Positions 16,033-25,720 are shown, counted from the first letter of the stretch. The stretch: 34,356 bases of DNA from Spirochaetaceae bacterium (GCA_017614995.1 JAGAAX010000001.1:1-34356), one strand, 5' to 3'. A program made the numbers and translations. Notes: a model not told the origin generated them from the sequence alone.

Positions 16033-17917
16033 TTTTATCAATGCACCGGAAATATCTGAAACAAAAAATACAAAGATTAATGTAATCGGTATAATCATTT
16101 TTCTTGTTTTAGCTGTTTATTTGTTTAAGTTATTTTCAATGCAGGTAGTTCAAGGTCAGAATTACCGTACACAGTCAAAAAAGATTTCAAGTACTGTAAA
16201 AGAAATACCTGCCCAGCGCGGTGAGATTTACGATAGAAATTCCGATCAGGCTCTTGCTGTAAATATTGATTCATTTGCTGTTGATATAACTCTTGGTGAA
16301 ATACCAGATGAAAAATACAATACGGTCTTGTCACGTCTTGCGTCTCAGCTTGAAGTAAGCAGAAGTTTCATAGACAGTAAAATCAAAGACGTACCGCGCT
16401 ATTCATTCAGAGCGGTTGAAGTTAAGTCAAATGTTTCGTTTCAGACTATTACCATGATTGCGGAAAATCTTGTTGATTTGCCCGGTGTTTCATGGCGTGC
16501 AAAGCCTGTCAGAAGCTATCTTGTTACAGGCTCTTTCTGTCACATTCTTGGCTATCTTGGAAAAATTACCAAAGACCAGCTTAATGTGCGCTATAATATG
16601 CATGACAATGACTCAAAGCGTATCTATAATGAAAACAGTATTATCGGGCAGAGCGGCATTGAAAGCCAATACGATGAGATTCTTCAGGGTGAACCTGGCA
16701 GAGAGTCAAGAACTGTTGACGCAAAGGGACGCTTTGTTTCAGCTGCGCCTGTTGTTATTCCGCCAAAAATGGGTAATAACCTTGTTCTGACCATAGACCG
16801 CTCAATTCAGGAACTTGCAGAAAAAGCTTTAGGCGAGCGTTACGGTTCGGCTGTTGTTTTAAAGCCTTCTACCGGTGAAATTCTTGCTATGGCTTCTTAT
16901 CCGTCTTATGATGCTAACGTAATTACTTCAGGTGAAAACACATCTGAAACGCGCAGAATTCTGAATGACCCTAGAAAGCCGATGCTGAACCGCGCCGTTG
17001 AAGGAACTTATCCTCCGGCTTCAACTTTTAAAGTTATTATGTCTGCGGCAATGCTTCAGGAAGGCACATTTGATCCGCTTAAAAAGGTAGAATGTAACGG
17101 CTTCCTTGAATATGGTAACCGTGTTTTCAAATGCCATATCGGTATTCCCGGTCACGGCAAACTTGACTTGAAAAATGGTCTTGCCCAGTCATGCAACGTC
17201 TATTTCTGGACTATCGGACGTGAGGCTCTTGGAATTGAGCGTATTTCAAAATATGCAAGAATGTTCGGTTATGGTCAGGAAACTGAAATTGATCTGCCGT
17301 CGCAGGCCAGGGGCTTGGTTCCGACACCGCAATGGAAAGAGCGTACTTTCCATGAAAAATGGCTTGGCGGTGACACGCTCAATGCTTCAATCGGACAGAG
17401 CTATACGCTTGTAACGCCTCTGCACGTAGCAAATATGATGGCTATGGTTGTAAACAAAGGCGTAATATACAAGCCCCATATTTTGAAAATTGCTTATGAC
17501 CCTGCAACAAAAGATATAACAAAGGAATTGAAGCCTGAGATTCTTCATAAAGCTGATATTGATGCCTCTGTTTGGGAAGAATTGCAGACAGACTTAAGAT
17601 ATACTGTAACAAACGGTTCTGCCCAGTGGCCGTTAAGAAACAAAGTCGTTCAAATTGCAGGAAAAACCGGTACTGCCGAAGTCGGTTTGAATAACCGCTG
17701 GCATTCATGGTTTGTTGCATACGCACCGTTTGATGCACCGCCTGAAGATGCTGTTGTTGTCTGTGTTTCTGTAGAAGCTACAAATGAATGGGAATGGTGG
17801 GCGCCGTATGCTTCTAACATCATTTTTCAGGGCATTTTTGCAAAACAGACTTATGAAGAAGCTATTGAAACATTAGGATTTTCTGCTATCAAAAAACCTG
17901 TGGGAAGACAAGAATGA
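16019..17917 (+). CDS. mrdA: Penicillin-binding protein 2, elongation transpeptidase
   Basis: 632 residues. N-terminal membrane anchor at about 24-42, PBP dimerisation domain (EIPAQRGEIYDRN, 62-74), then the transpeptidase domain. Catalytic triad motifs: S335-T-F-K338 (nucleophile in PPASTFKVIM), S-C-N in LAQSCNVYFW, and K549-T-G551 in AGKTGTAEV. It cross-links peptidoglycan of the cell cylinder on the outer side of the inner membrane and is a beta-lactam target. It overlaps mreD by fourteen bases and rodA by four (ATGA). Confidence 0.96.
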   Translation: MRKNDFINAPEISETKNTKINVIGIIIFLVLAVYLFKLFSMQVVQGQNYRTQSKKISSTVKEIPAQRGEIYDRNSDQALAVNIDSFAVDITLGEIPDEKYNTVLSRLASQLEVSRSFIDSKIKDVPRYSFRAVEVKSNVSFQTITMIAENLVDLPGVSWRAKPVRSYLVTGSFCHILGYLGKITKDQLNVRYNMHDNDSKRIYNENSIIGQSGIESQYDEILQGEPGRESRTVDAKGRFVSAAPVVIPPKMGNNLVLTIDRSIQELAEKALGERYGSAVVLKPSTGEILAMASYPSYDANVITSGENTSETRRILNDPRKPMLNRAVEGTYPPASTFKVIMSAAMLQEGTFDPLKKVECNGFLEYGNRVFKCHIGIPGHGKLDLKNGLAQSCNVYFWTIGREALGIERISKYARMFGYGQETEIDLPSQARGLVPTPQWKERTFHEKWLGGDTLNASIGQSYTLVTPLHVANMMAMVVNKGVIYKPHILKIAYDPATKDITKELKPEILHKADIDASVWEELQTDLRYTVTNGSAQWPLRNKVVQIAGKTGTAEVGLNNRWHSWFVAYAPFDAPPEDAVVVCVSVEATNEWEWWAPYASNIIFQGIFAKQTYEEAIETLGFSAIKKPVGRQE

Positions 17918-19245
17918 AATTACGCGTATTCAGTTATTTGGATTATTTTCTCTTTTTTGCCGTATTGATATTAATTTTTATCGGAATCTTGTTTATTTAT
18001 TCATCAGGTTTTGACCAGTACGGAATGATGCAGTCAAAAGAATACACAAGACAGATAGCCTTTGCAATTACCGGGCTTATTCTGCTTATTGCAATGATTG
18101 TGATTGACTACCGCAAATTCAGACAATGGTCTCCGTTTCTGTATATGGGTCTGCTTTTGATTCTTATCTATACATTAATGTTCGGAAAAAATGTAAAAGG
18201 TGCAAGAAGCTGGCTTGGTATCGGCGATTTTGGTGTTCAGCCTTCAGAATTCGGTAAGATTATTTTTATTCTGTATCTTGCAAGATACCTTGAAACATCT
18301 TCTAAAATGTCGGAATTAAAGCGCTTTATAAAGGGAATGTTCATAATGCTTATTCCGGTCGGCTTAATTCTTCTACAGCCTGACCTTGGATCTGCAAGTG
18401 TTTACATACCGATATTCCTTGTAATGTGCTATATGGCAGGGCTTCCCAAAAGATATATCTTTTATCTGCTCGGCATTGGCTGTCTGACCGTTGTAATGGC
18501 AATTCTTCCTGTTTGGGAATTAAAGATTTATCAGCAGCAGATTCCTTTTTTCAAGATTTTCAGAGAGTTCCGTCTGAGACTTTTGATTATAAGCTTTATG
18601 TCTGTTATAACATTGATTTCTGTTGCCGGATATATCCTATTCAGAACAAAATACTTTTATTGGCTTGCTTATATTTTCAGTATTATAACCATTTCACTCG
18701 GTGCTTCAGCTTTGTGCGCAAAAGTTCTGAAAGAATATCAGGTAATGCGTCTTATTGTGTTCCTGAATCCTGAAGTTGATCCGCGTGGTTCAGGCTGGAA
18801 TATTATTCAGTCTAAAATTGCTATTGGTTCGGGTAACTTGTTAGGACAGGGCTTTCTTCAGGGAACACAGAGCCATTACCGGTTTTTGCCTGAACAGAGT
18901 ACAGACTTTATTTTCAGCATTCTGTCTGAAGAGTGGGGGTTTGTAGGCTGTCTTTTTGTTTTCGCGCTTTTTGTGCTGATTTTTATCCGCGGTCTTATAA
19001 TTGTAAGAAACACAACGAATGTTTATGGATATTATATTTCAATTGGAATTGTATTCATGATCTTCTTTCACTTTATCATTAATGTCGGAATGGTTATGGG
19101 TGTAATGCCGATTACAGGTATTCCGCTTATGTTTTTGTCTTACGGCGGTTCGTCTTTGTGGACGGCAATGACTGGAATCGGGCTGCTTATGGGTGTTAAT
19201 TTGCGCCGTGAAGACTTTTATGATTCATATAAAGCTGACGACTGA
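17914..19245 (+). CDS. rodA: RodA peptidoglycan glycosyltransferase (SEDS family)
   Basis: 443 residues with about ten membrane segments. SEDS landmarks are GARSWLGIGDFGVQPSEFGKI (residues about 93-113), LLQPDLGSASVY (147-160), DPRGSGWNIIQSKIAIGSGNLLGQGFLQGTQSH with FLPEQSTDFIFSILSEEWGF, and PITGIPLMFLSYGGSSLW near the end. RodA polymerises lipid II and works with PBP2 from the preceding gene. The D/E of the QPDLGS and EQSTDFIF blocks are intact, so it should be active. ATGA overlap with mrdA. Last gene of the elongasome operon. Confidence 0.97.
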   Translation: MKLRVFSYLDYFLFFAVLILIFIGILFIYSSGFDQYGMMQSKEYTRQIAFAITGLILLIAMIVIDYRKFRQWSPFLYMGLLLILIYTLMFGKNVKGARSWLGIGDFGVQPSEFGKIIFILYLARYLETSSKMSELKRFIKGMFIMLIPVGLILLQPDLGSASVYIPIFLVMCYMAGLPKRYIFYLLGIGCLTVVMAILPVWELKIYQQQIPFFKIFREFRLRLLIISFMSVITLISVAGYILFRTKYFYWLAYIFSIITISLGASALCAKVLKEYQVMRLIVFLNPEVDPRGSGWNIIQSKIAIGSGNLLGQGFLQGTQSHYRFLPEQSTDFIFSILSEEWGFVGCLFVFALFVLIFIRGLIIVRNTTNVYGYYISIGIVFMIFFHFIINVGMVMGVMPITGIPLMFLSYGGSSLWTAMTGIGLLMGVNLRREDFYDSYKADD

Positions 19246-19282
19246 TAAGCTGGCGGATGCAATTGTGGCTCAATTATGGCTG

Positions 19283-19311
19283 TTGACCATTTTTGCAAAA
19301 AAAGCTATATT
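19283..19311 (+). promoter_or_regulatory. Promoter of rpsF-ssb-rpsR-rplI-dnaB
   Basis: TTGACC (19283-19288), 17-base spacer, TATATT (19306-19311). The start would be near 19318, leaving a leader of about 45 bases that contains a CCCCTTG...CAAAGGG imperfect hairpin before AAGGAG. Such leaders before rpsF are often sites of S6:S18 feedback; I cannot confirm the exact motif. Confidence 0.65.
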
Positions 19312-19362
19312 TACATAAACCCCTTGCCCAAACAAAGGGCCAAAAGTCCATAAGGAGTAAAC

Positions 19363-19644
19363 ATGAGAAAGTACGAATTAATGACAATCTTCCCGGTAGA
19401 GGAAGATCAATGTCAGGCTGGTCTTACAAACGTTCGCGCTGCATTAAATGAATTCGGCGCAGAAATCGAAAAAGAAGATTTCTTCGGTGAAAGAGATCTT
19501 ACTTACGAAGTTAAAAAGAGAAACCGTGGTAAGTTCTATCTTTTCAACATCAAAGTAAATCCTGCAAAGGTCATTGATATTGACCACAAATTTAAGCTTG
19601 ATCCAATCTTGATGAAATTCATGTTCGTCCGCATCGACGAATAG
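19363..19644 (+). CDS. rpsF: 30S ribosomal protein S6
   Basis: 93 residues with the family start RKYELMTIFP and the central FFGERDLTYEVKKRNRGKFYLFNIKV. S6 binds 16S rRNA together with S18, encoded two genes downstream. AAGGAG at 19352-19357 is five bases before the ATG. It opens the conserved rpsF-ssb-rpsR-rplI order. Confidence 0.97.
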   Translation: MRKYELMTIFPVEEDQCQAGLTNVRAALNEFGAEIEKEDFFGERDLTYEVKKRNRGKFYLFNIKVNPAKVIDIDHKFKLDPILMKFMFVRIDE

Positions 19645-19684
19645 TGTTTAACTAAAAGATTATTGCGCTAAAGGAGTTTACAGC

Positions 19685-20179
19685 ATGAATGATTTAAATC
19701 AGGTAATGATTATTGGAAGACTGACACGCGATGCTGAGATGAAATATACTCAAGGCGGTTTTGCTATTGCAAGTTTTTCAATTGCTGTGAACCGTAAACG
19801 CAAAAGCGGTGATCAGTGGGTTGATGAAGTAAGTTATTTTGATGTTAACTTATTCGGAAAATCTGCTGAAAACCTCAATCAATATCTCATTAAGGGAAAA
19901 CAGGTCGGAATTCAAGGTGAATTACGCCAGGATCGTTGGGAACAGGACGGACAGAACAGAAGCAAAGTTATTATTGTTGCTACTAATGTTCAGTTGTTAG
20001 GCGGAAATTCTGGAGGAAGTACCGGAATGGCACAGCCATCCGGAGGGGGTTACAGCCAGAACCGCAGTCAGCAGTCTTATCAACAGCGCCCATCAAATGC
20101 ACAGCCACAGCAGAACGAATATGATGCAGGGCAGTCTTATGGTGGTGATTCAGATTTTCCTGAAGAGATTCCTTTTTAA
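19685..20179 (+). CDS. ssb: Single-stranded DNA-binding protein
   Basis: 164 residues. OB fold at 1-108 (DLNQVMIIGRLTRDAEMKYTQGG, FDVNLFGKSAENLNQYLIKGKQVGIQGEL), a Gly/Gln/Ser-rich linker, and an acidic tip DSDFPEEIPF that recruits partner proteins, here with two extra residues compared with DDDIPF. It coats single strands in replication and repair. AAGGAG at 19671-19676 is eight bases before the ATG. Confidence 0.97.
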   Translation: MNDLNQVMIIGRLTRDAEMKYTQGGFAIASFSIAVNRKRKSGDQWVDEVSYFDVNLFGKSAENLNQYLIKGKQVGIQGELRQDRWEQDGQNRSKVIIVATNVQLLGGNSGGSTGMAQPSGGGYSQNRSQQSYQQRPSNAQPQQNEYDAGQSYGGDSDFPEEIPF

Positions 20180-20228
20180 GAGAAGCTGAAAAGCTTTTCT
20201 GTCAAACTTTGAACAGGAGATTATAGTT

Positions 20229-20543
20229 ATGTCAGATATTAAAAACAAAGACGTAGATCAGGTAACAGAAGCACAGTTGCAGGATGCAGGCCGTGAAGGC
20301 GAAGAACGCGGTGCCCGCGGCGGTAAAAACAAGGCTTTTTTCCGCAAAAAGGTTTGCCGTTTCTGCGCAAATAAAACACCAATCACATACAAAGATGTAG
20401 ATGTATTGCGCCGCTTTACAACAGAACGCGGAAAGATTCTTCCACGCCGCATTACAGGCACATGCGCAAAGCATCAGAGACGCCTTGCACTTGAAATTAA
20501 ACGTGCACGCGCAATCTGTCTGCTTCCATTTGTCTGCGAGTAA
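20229..20543 (+). CDS. rpsR: 30S ribosomal protein S18 (zinc-binding form)
   Basis: 104 residues. The core [24 protein letters not shown]...[20 protein letters not shown] is plain S18. The C-x2-C pair and the later C-x2-H are kept, so this is the zinc-binding version. About 37 extra charged and Gly-rich residues precede the core, longer than the 75-residue minimal protein. AGGAG at 20215-20219 is nine bases before the ATG. Confidence 0.96.
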   Translation: MSDIKNKDVDQVTEAQLQDAGREGEERGARGGKNKAFFRKKVCRFCANKTPITYKDVDVLRRFTTERGKILPRRITGTCAKHQRRLALEIKRARAICLLPFVCE

Positions 20544-20567
20544 ACATCAATTTATTGGTGATTTAAC

Positions 20568-20608
20568 GGTTCTTTGAAAGCTTGTCTTTTGAAGAACCTT
20601 AATTTTTG
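20568..20608 (+). terminator. Possible attenuator between rpsR and rplI
   Basis: GGTTCTT (20568-20574) pairs with AAGAACC (20592-20598), with an inner AAAG/CTTT stem, followed by TTAATTTTTG. The T-tract is imperfect and genes of the same operon follow, so partial termination is more likely than full. Confidence 0.4.
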
Positions 20609-20614
20609 TCTAAA

Positions 20615-20643
20615 AGGCTTAAGCTGTACTCCGGCTTGAGCCT
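20615..20643 (+). promoter_or_regulatory. Stem-loop in the rplI leader
   Basis: AGGCTTAAGC (20615-20624) pairs with GCTTGAGCCT (20634-20643), ten pairs with one T-G, loop of nine bases. It ends nine bases before AGGAG of rplI and could modulate initiation or bind protein. Confidence 0.5.
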
Positions 20644-20663
20644 AAATATATTAGGAGCTTGAA

Positions 20664-21191
20664 ATGAAAGTTATTCTTAATCAAGATGTAAAGCACCTCG
20701 GAGAAGAAGGTGACGTAAAGAATGTTGCAAACGGCTACGCACGCAACTATTTGTTCCCACGCAATTTTGCTTTGCCATACAATGATGTAACAGTTGCTTA
20801 TTTTGAAAGCCGCAAAGCTGAAATTGAAGCTAAGAAAGAGCAGAAACGCAAGGATTCTGCATCTTTGAAAGACAAGCTTCAGTCAGAAGTTCTTACAATT
20901 ATCATGCCTGCCGGTTCAAACGGCAAACTTTATGGTGCTGTTACAAACCAGACTGTTGCTGAATATCTTCAGAAACAGGGCTACGATATTGAGCGCAAGC
21001 GCATCGAAATTCCTGGTTCTACAATTAAGAGCGTAGGCAAGTATTCAGCTGTAGTTCGCTTGTACGAAACAACATCAGCTGATATTTCTATCATCGTAAA
21101 AGGTCAGGAACAGGCTGAAAAAGAAGCTGCCGAAGCAGCTAAAGCCGCTGATGCAGCAGAAAAACCTGCGGAAGAGCCAAAGGCTGAATAA
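20664..21191 (+). CDS. rplI: 50S ribosomal protein L9
   Basis: 175 residues. N-domain signature MKVILNQDVKHLGEEGDVKNVANGYARNYLFP, long connecting helix (45-78), C-domain LYGAVTNQTVAEYLQKQGYDIERKRIEIP. An Ala/Glu/Lys tail of about 25 residues extends past the usual end. AGGAG lies six bases upstream. The stop overlaps the dnaB start by one base (TAATG). Confidence 0.97.
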   Translation: MKVILNQDVKHLGEEGDVKNVANGYARNYLFPRNFALPYNDVTVAYFESRKAEIEAKKEQKRKDSASLKDKLQSEVLTIIMPAGSNGKLYGAVTNQTVAEYLQKQGYDIERKRIEIPGSTIKSVGKYSAVVRLYETTSADISIIVKGQEQAEKEAAEAAKAADAAEKPAEEPKAE

Positions 21192-22528
21192 TGGCACTCA
21201 AGGATAAAGTGCCTCCTTCAAATATTGAGGCCGAACAGGCAACATTAGGCGCTTTACTCCTTGACTGGGAAGCTGTCGGAACGGTAATAACTTATTTGCG
21301 TCCCGACAACTTCTACTCAATTCAAAATAAAAAAATTTTCGAAGCCATGCTTAAATTGTACAACAATAGTCAGCGTGGTGATTTAATAACTTTAACAGAA
21401 CAACTTAGAAGTGATAATGAGCTTGAAAATGCCGGTGGTCCCGGTTATATTACAGCTCTGACTGATACGGTTGCTACAAGTGCAAACGTTGAATATTATG
21501 CAAAAATAGTGCTCGAACAGTCTGTCCGGCGCGACCTCATAAAAGTATCAAATAAAATAATAGCACAATCTTATGATGAAACAGTCGGAAGCAGAGCTGT
21601 CCTTGAAGACGCTCAGAAAATGATTTTTGAGCTTTCCGATTCAAATCAAACATCAAGCTATAAAGAAGCTGGCCCTGTAGTTGTTTCAACCATTGAGATG
21701 ATTGAAAAACTATATAACAATAAAAACGCATTCACTGGAATCCCGTCTGGTTTCAGAGACTTGGACACTATGACGAGCGGCTTTCAAGATTCTGAACTCA
21801 TTATCATTGGTGCTCGTCCTTCAATGGGAAAAACCGCAATGGCTCTTTCTATGATTCAGAATATCGCCATAAAGGAAAAAATCCCGGCAGCGCTGTTTTC
21901 TCTTGAAATGTCTGACAAGCAGATTATGCAGCGTCTTCTGGCGGCGCAGGGAAGAATACCGTCTCAGAAAATTCGAACCGGTCTTTTGACAATGCAGGAA
22001 CTGCAAAGAATGCAGGACGCCGCCGGCATAATCTATGAATCGCCGCTTTATATCGTAGACACGCCGAATATGAAGCTTCTTGATTTACGCGCTCTTGCAA
22101 GAAGAATGAAGATTCAGCGCGATATCAAGATTATCTTTATTGACTATATTACTTTGATAACAAGTGAAAATACATCAATTCCGCGGCATGAGCAGATTGC
22201 TGAAATTTCACGCTCACTTAAAAGCCTTGCGCGTGAGCTGAATATTCCTGTTGTGGCTTTGTCACAGGTTAGACGCGATGCTGAAGGCCAGGAACCGACA
22301 CTTGCGGATTTGCGTGAATCAGGCTCAATCGAGCAGGACGCGGACGTTGTAATGTTCATTCACCGTGAAAGACAGAAGAAGCAGAATGAAGAAGACCCTT
22401 CTCAAAAGACTCTGGGAATGCCAACAAAGCTTATCGTTGCAAAACAGCGTAACGGTCCTATCGGTGATGTTGAGCTTGTTTTCTTGCCGTCGTTCACAAG
22501 GTTTGAAACAGCCGAAAAAGAAATGTGA
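21191..22528 (+). CDS. dnaB: Replicative DNA helicase DnaB
   Basis: 445 residues. N-terminal primase-binding domain (PPSNIEAEQATLGALLLDWEAV), then a RecA-like motor with Walker A G207-ARPSMGK-T215, Walker B region IKIIFIDYITLI, the DnaB block ALFSLEMSDKQIMQRLL and ESGSIEQDADVVMFIHRE. It unwinds DNA ahead of the fork as a hexamer and recruits DnaG from 7656-9491. No intein or insertion. Its end is 22 bases from the end of a convergent gene with no hairpin between them. Confidence 0.98.
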   Translation: MALKDKVPPSNIEAEQATLGALLLDWEAVGTVITYLRPDNFYSIQNKKIFEAMLKLYNNSQRGDLITLTEQLRSDNELENAGGPGYITALTDTVATSANVEYYAKIVLEQSVRRDLIKVSNKIIAQSYDETVGSRAVLEDAQKMIFELSDSNQTSSYKEAGPVVVSTIEMIEKLYNNKNAFTGIPSGFRDLDTMTSGFQDSELIIIGARPSMGKTAMALSMIQNIAIKEKIPAALFSLEMSDKQIMQRLLAAQGRIPSQKIRTGLLTMQELQRMQDAAGIIYESPLYIVDTPNMKLLDLRALARRMKIQRDIKIIFIDYITLITSENTSIPRHEQIAEISRSLKSLARELNIPVVALSQVRRDAEGQEPTLADLRESGSIEQDADVVMFIHRERQKKQNEEDPSQKTLGMPTKLIVAKQRNGPIGDVELVFLPSFTRFETAEKEM

Positions 22529-22550
22529 CCGCGGAGCGTTTCAGTATAAA

Positions 22551-23750
22551 TTATTTGTCAACTGAAATAACAATCTTAATCGAATACAATGCGGAAGCTA
22601 TGAGCGTTGTCAGCGGAATGCCGCACAAGATGCCGATTGAACCGGTGAGAGCCTGCATAATCTCAAAAGCAATAATCTGGTTGTTTAAGAGCCCCAAAAA
22701 AGACGAATTATACGCAATCAAGACAAGAATAAACGAAAGCGAGCTGCCTGTGTAGGCAAGAATCAGCGTATTTGCCATTGTGCCCATCATGTCGCGGCCG
22801 ATGGCAAAGCCGGATTTTACAAGCTGCTTGAATGAAATGTCCTTAACTGAAGTTGAAAGCTCATACAGTGCAGAAGCGAGCGACATAGAAACGTCCATTA
22901 CAGCGCCGACTGCACCGATTATAATTGCTGAAAAAAGCACCGCAACTAAGTCTTTTTGTCCGCCGGGCAAAAGCGCCTCCAGATAGAGCGAGTCGTTATT
23001 CAGATAGCCGTTGATGTGCATTGCGTTTTTCATTATTACCGAGAGAAGAGCTGCGATAAGCACGCCGCCAAAACAGCCGGTAATAGAAGCTATGCTTTTT
23101 TTGTTGATGCCGTTCACAATCGTTACAGTCATTACAATAATGAAAAGACAGACTGTAATGCTTGTGGCATAAAGATTTGCGCCGTAAAAAATAGACGGAA
23201 TAAACCAGCAGAAAATTGAGGCGCAGGTAAACACGAGCGAAATCAATGTGTTCATGCCCTTTAAGCCGCCAAAAACCAAAAGAAGAATTACAAAAACAAA
23301 AAGCAGCACTGTCATTGAGGTAAATCTGTAGAATTCTTCAAAGACAAAAACTGGATTGTCAAAGATTTCCTGATTTGGCGTGTTTTCGGTTAAAGACGGT
23401 GCGGTATTTTCGCCGAGCTGAAGAATGATTACGCTGTCGCCTTTTTTTACGGCGTCGCTTTTAAGCGCAATAAAGTCGTCCTGCATTTGTACGGCTTTAA
23501 CCGTCCTATTCTTGAACGGTCCGTCATAAAGCTTTACGTTAAATAGAATTGCTGTTTTCTTTAAGCCGTTTCCGTTCTCATAATATTCAGTAGATGTGTC
23601 AACAATATCTGTGACTTTTCCTCTGTAAGAAGCCCAGCCGTTTTTTTCAGCAGCCAGTGTGTTTTTTAGAGGCGGGTAGTGAACCGAAACAAAAAACAGA
23701 ATAGCGGCAGAAATAATGACTGTTAGAATATGCGGAACGGAAACTTTCAT
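22551..23750 (-). CDS. YibE/F-like integral membrane protein
   Basis: 399 residues. One N-terminal membrane segment (7-24), a soluble beta-rich region (30-130) and then six to eight membrane segments. GGLKGMNTLISL, GAVGAVMDVSMSLASALYEL and GRDMMGTMANTLILAYTGSSL are hallmarks of the YibE/F family, whose function is unknown. It begins one base after the stop of the beta-propeller gene and is the last gene of the minus-strand operon. Family likely; role open. Confidence 0.88.
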   Translation of the reverse strand: MKVSVPHILTVIISAAILFFVSVHYPPLKNTLAAEKNGWASYRGKVTDIVDTSTEYYENGNGLKKTAILFNVKLYDGPFKNRTVKAVQMQDDFIALKSDAVKKGDSVIILQLGENTAPSLTENTPNQEIFDNPVFVFEEFYRFTSMTVLLFVFVILLLVFGGLKGMNTLISLVFTCASIFCWFIPSIFYGANLYATSITVCLFIIVMTVTIVNGINKKSIASITGCFGGVLIAALLSVIMKNAMHINGYLNNDSLYLEALLPGGQKDLVAVLFSAIIIGAVGAVMDVSMSLASALYELSTSVKDISFKQLVKSGFAIGRDMMGTMANTLILAYTGSSLSFILVLIAYNSSFLGLLNNQIIAFEIMQALTGSIGILCGIPLTTLIASALYSIKIVISVDK

Positions 23751-23751
23751 G

Positions 23752-25662
23752 CTAATTCTGCGTTATATCAATAAGCTGATTGTCAAACGAAAGTGCGACA
23801 TTTCCAATTTGGGTAAAATCAGAATCGTTTTTATGAACGAATAATGTGCCCTTTGTGTTTAGAATATAAAGCTTGTTGTCAAAGACTGCGACTTTTACAA
23901 CACCGCCAGAAGCAAGCCGCCTTCTCTGAGAAGTATTTGAAAGATTCATTGAAATAAGCTGATTTTTTGAAAAGTCTGTGAACAATGTGCCGTCTGCAAT
24001 TTGCATGAAAGACGCTGTAGCTTCGCCTTTTTCTGTCCAAAGAATCTTGTAGTCGCGCTGTTCAGGTCTGAATGTGAAAAGTGAGCATGAAGGAGCGTTA
24101 TTGTTTTCAGTGTACATCTGCCCAAAAATCATGCCGTTTGCTGTGTCAAAGCTGTAAACAGCGTTTGCCTTAATGTTGAGGCTGACTGTTTCTCCTGTTT
24201 TTGTGTCGATGAGCAGGAACGGCACTTTCGGGTTTGTCGCGCTGGATTTGCCTACATAAAGCTCTGTACCGTTTATTAATGCCGCATCAAGATAGCCTGT
24301 GCCTGTGTATTTGTTTATAACGGTGTTTGTCAGTGCGTCAATAAGCGTAACTGCCGAATTGCCTTCAAGCAGCAGAATCTTGTCGCCGTAAGTCTTTAAA
24401 GACTGAATCGAATAGCTTGGCGTGTAGACAAAAGCCGGTTTGTCAGTAGGTTCTGTAAAATTAAAGGCATAAATCGATTTTCTTGTGTTTTTATTCCACA
24501 AATAAAGATTTTCATCTGTGGCAGAAATATTGGTAAAGCCTGAATTTTGTAAAAGCGGCTCTGTTGTGTAGCCGTCATCAAGCACATGGAGAATTTCTGA
24601 TTCAGTAAGAATAAATGCGTTTCCGTCTGGAGAAGTGCAGATATCTTTAATGATTGCGTAAGTCGGTGTGGTCAGAGGCTCTAATTGACTGACCGCATAG
24701 CTTTCGGTTTTATTCAGCTTGTAGATGTCGCCTGATGAAGTGCCGATATAATAGCCGCCGGCTGTCTTTACAATTGATTTTGGTTCGTCTTTATAAGAAA
24801 AAGCCTGTTCGCGTGCGGCATTTCCTTTTGGTGCAACGGAATAAATTGTAGTAAGCTTAGAATCGTTCTGGGCATAGTAAAGCGCAGCATCTGAATCAAC
24901 TGTGCAGAAAAACGGGTCATAAGCATAAGCTGTTGATTCAGTCTTGCCGGTTGTAGCCGCAATTGTGTAGATTTTGTTGTCCTTGTAGCCTGCAAAGCTT
25001 ACGTTATTGTTGAAAAGCACCGGCTGTTCAAGATTAGGCTCTACTGCAAAGCGGCCTTTTTCTGTGCCTTTTTTCAAGTCGTAATAGCTTAGCAAGCCTG
25101 TCGGTGAATAAACTACAAGCGTTGATTCTGTGCCGCTTGTCTTAGCCATTGTAACTGCGCCTGTTGAAGCTGTCAGCAGATTGCGCGGCATTCCGTTTTC
25201 TGCAAGAAAGAAGTTGACGCCTTTGAGAGATGTTGTGCCAACAATGAGGTATGTGCCCTGTGCAGAAAAAGCAATGCATGTTACAGAATCTTTGAAAGTT
25301 TTTGTGTATTTCTTGTTTTTATAAGTCCAGTCTATAACCGTAACTCTGAATGTTTCTACATTGTCAGTTTCGTAAATTGCAATTTCGTTTTTCTGCGGGT
25401 TGAGCGCAATTGCGCGGATCGGCAGATTTGAGCACTGAAAATGGTCGCCTGTTCCAGTTGCATTGTTCCAGGCTATAACCATTCCGTCTTCTCCGCATGA
25501 AAAAACTGTGTCAGAAGCTTCTCTATAGGCAAGTGCCGTAACAGCAGAGAAGTGCGGCTGTGTCGAATAATTTTGAGCAAAAACAGCGGCAAGGCAGATT
25601 AAAAAGCCTGCTGTCATAAAAGTTTTCTTAAAAGAATTGTTAAAAGCAGTAAGTTGTTTCAT
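23752..25662 (-). CDS. Exported beta-propeller (WD40-like) protein
   Basis: 636 residues. A signal peptide (KKTFMTAGFLICLAAVFA, cleavage near residue 29, VFA-QN) directs it out of the cytoplasm. The mature chain is beta-rich with WD40/PQQ-like blades: HFSAVTALAYREASDTVFSCGEDGMVIAWNNATG (37-70) is a near-typical WD repeat, and DSVTCIAFSAQGTYLIVG another. Later blades are degenerate. No enzyme motif seen; such proteins are binding platforms. It sits between rseP and the YibE/F gene; the 58-base gap before it has AAAGGA about ten bases from the ATG and no clear promoter. Confidence 0.82.
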   Translation of the reverse strand: MKQLTAFNNSFKKTFMTAGFLICLAAVFAQNYSTQPHFSAVTALAYREASDTVFSCGEDGMVIAWNNATGTGDHFQCSNLPIRAIALNPQKNEIAIYETDNVETFRVTVIDWTYKNKKYTKTFKDSVTCIAFSAQGTYLIVGTTSLKGVNFFLAENGMPRNLLTASTGAVTMAKTSGTESTLVVYSPTGLLSYYDLKKGTEKGRFAVEPNLEQPVLFNNNVSFAGYKDNKIYTIAATTGKTESTAYAYDPFFCTVDSDAALYYAQNDSKLTTIYSVAPKGNAAREQAFSYKDEPKSIVKTAGGYYIGTSSGDIYKLNKTESYAVSQLEPLTTPTYAIIKDICTSPDGNAFILTESEILHVLDDGYTTEPLLQNSGFTNISATDENLYLWNKNTRKSIYAFNFTEPTDKPAFVYTPSYSIQSLKTYGDKILLLEGNSAVTLIDALTNTVINKYTGTGYLDAALINGTELYVGKSSATNPKVPFLLIDTKTGETVSLNIKANAVYSFDTANGMIFGQMYTENNNAPSCSLFTFRPEQRDYKILWTEKGEATASFMQIADGTLFTDFSKNQLISMNLSNTSQRRRLASGGVVKVAVFDNKLYILNTKGTLFVHKNDSDFTQIGNVALSFDNQLIDITQN

Positions 25663-25720
25663 ATTAATTGAATCCTTTAATCGCTATTTTGTTACACATT
25701 TTAGAGAAAATTTAGAAATT

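Noticed and set aside
25663-25720. Promoter before the exported propeller gene
   Set aside because: AT-rich gap with TAAAAT-like strings but no matching -35 at suitable spacing; the gene is more simply read from the rseP operon.
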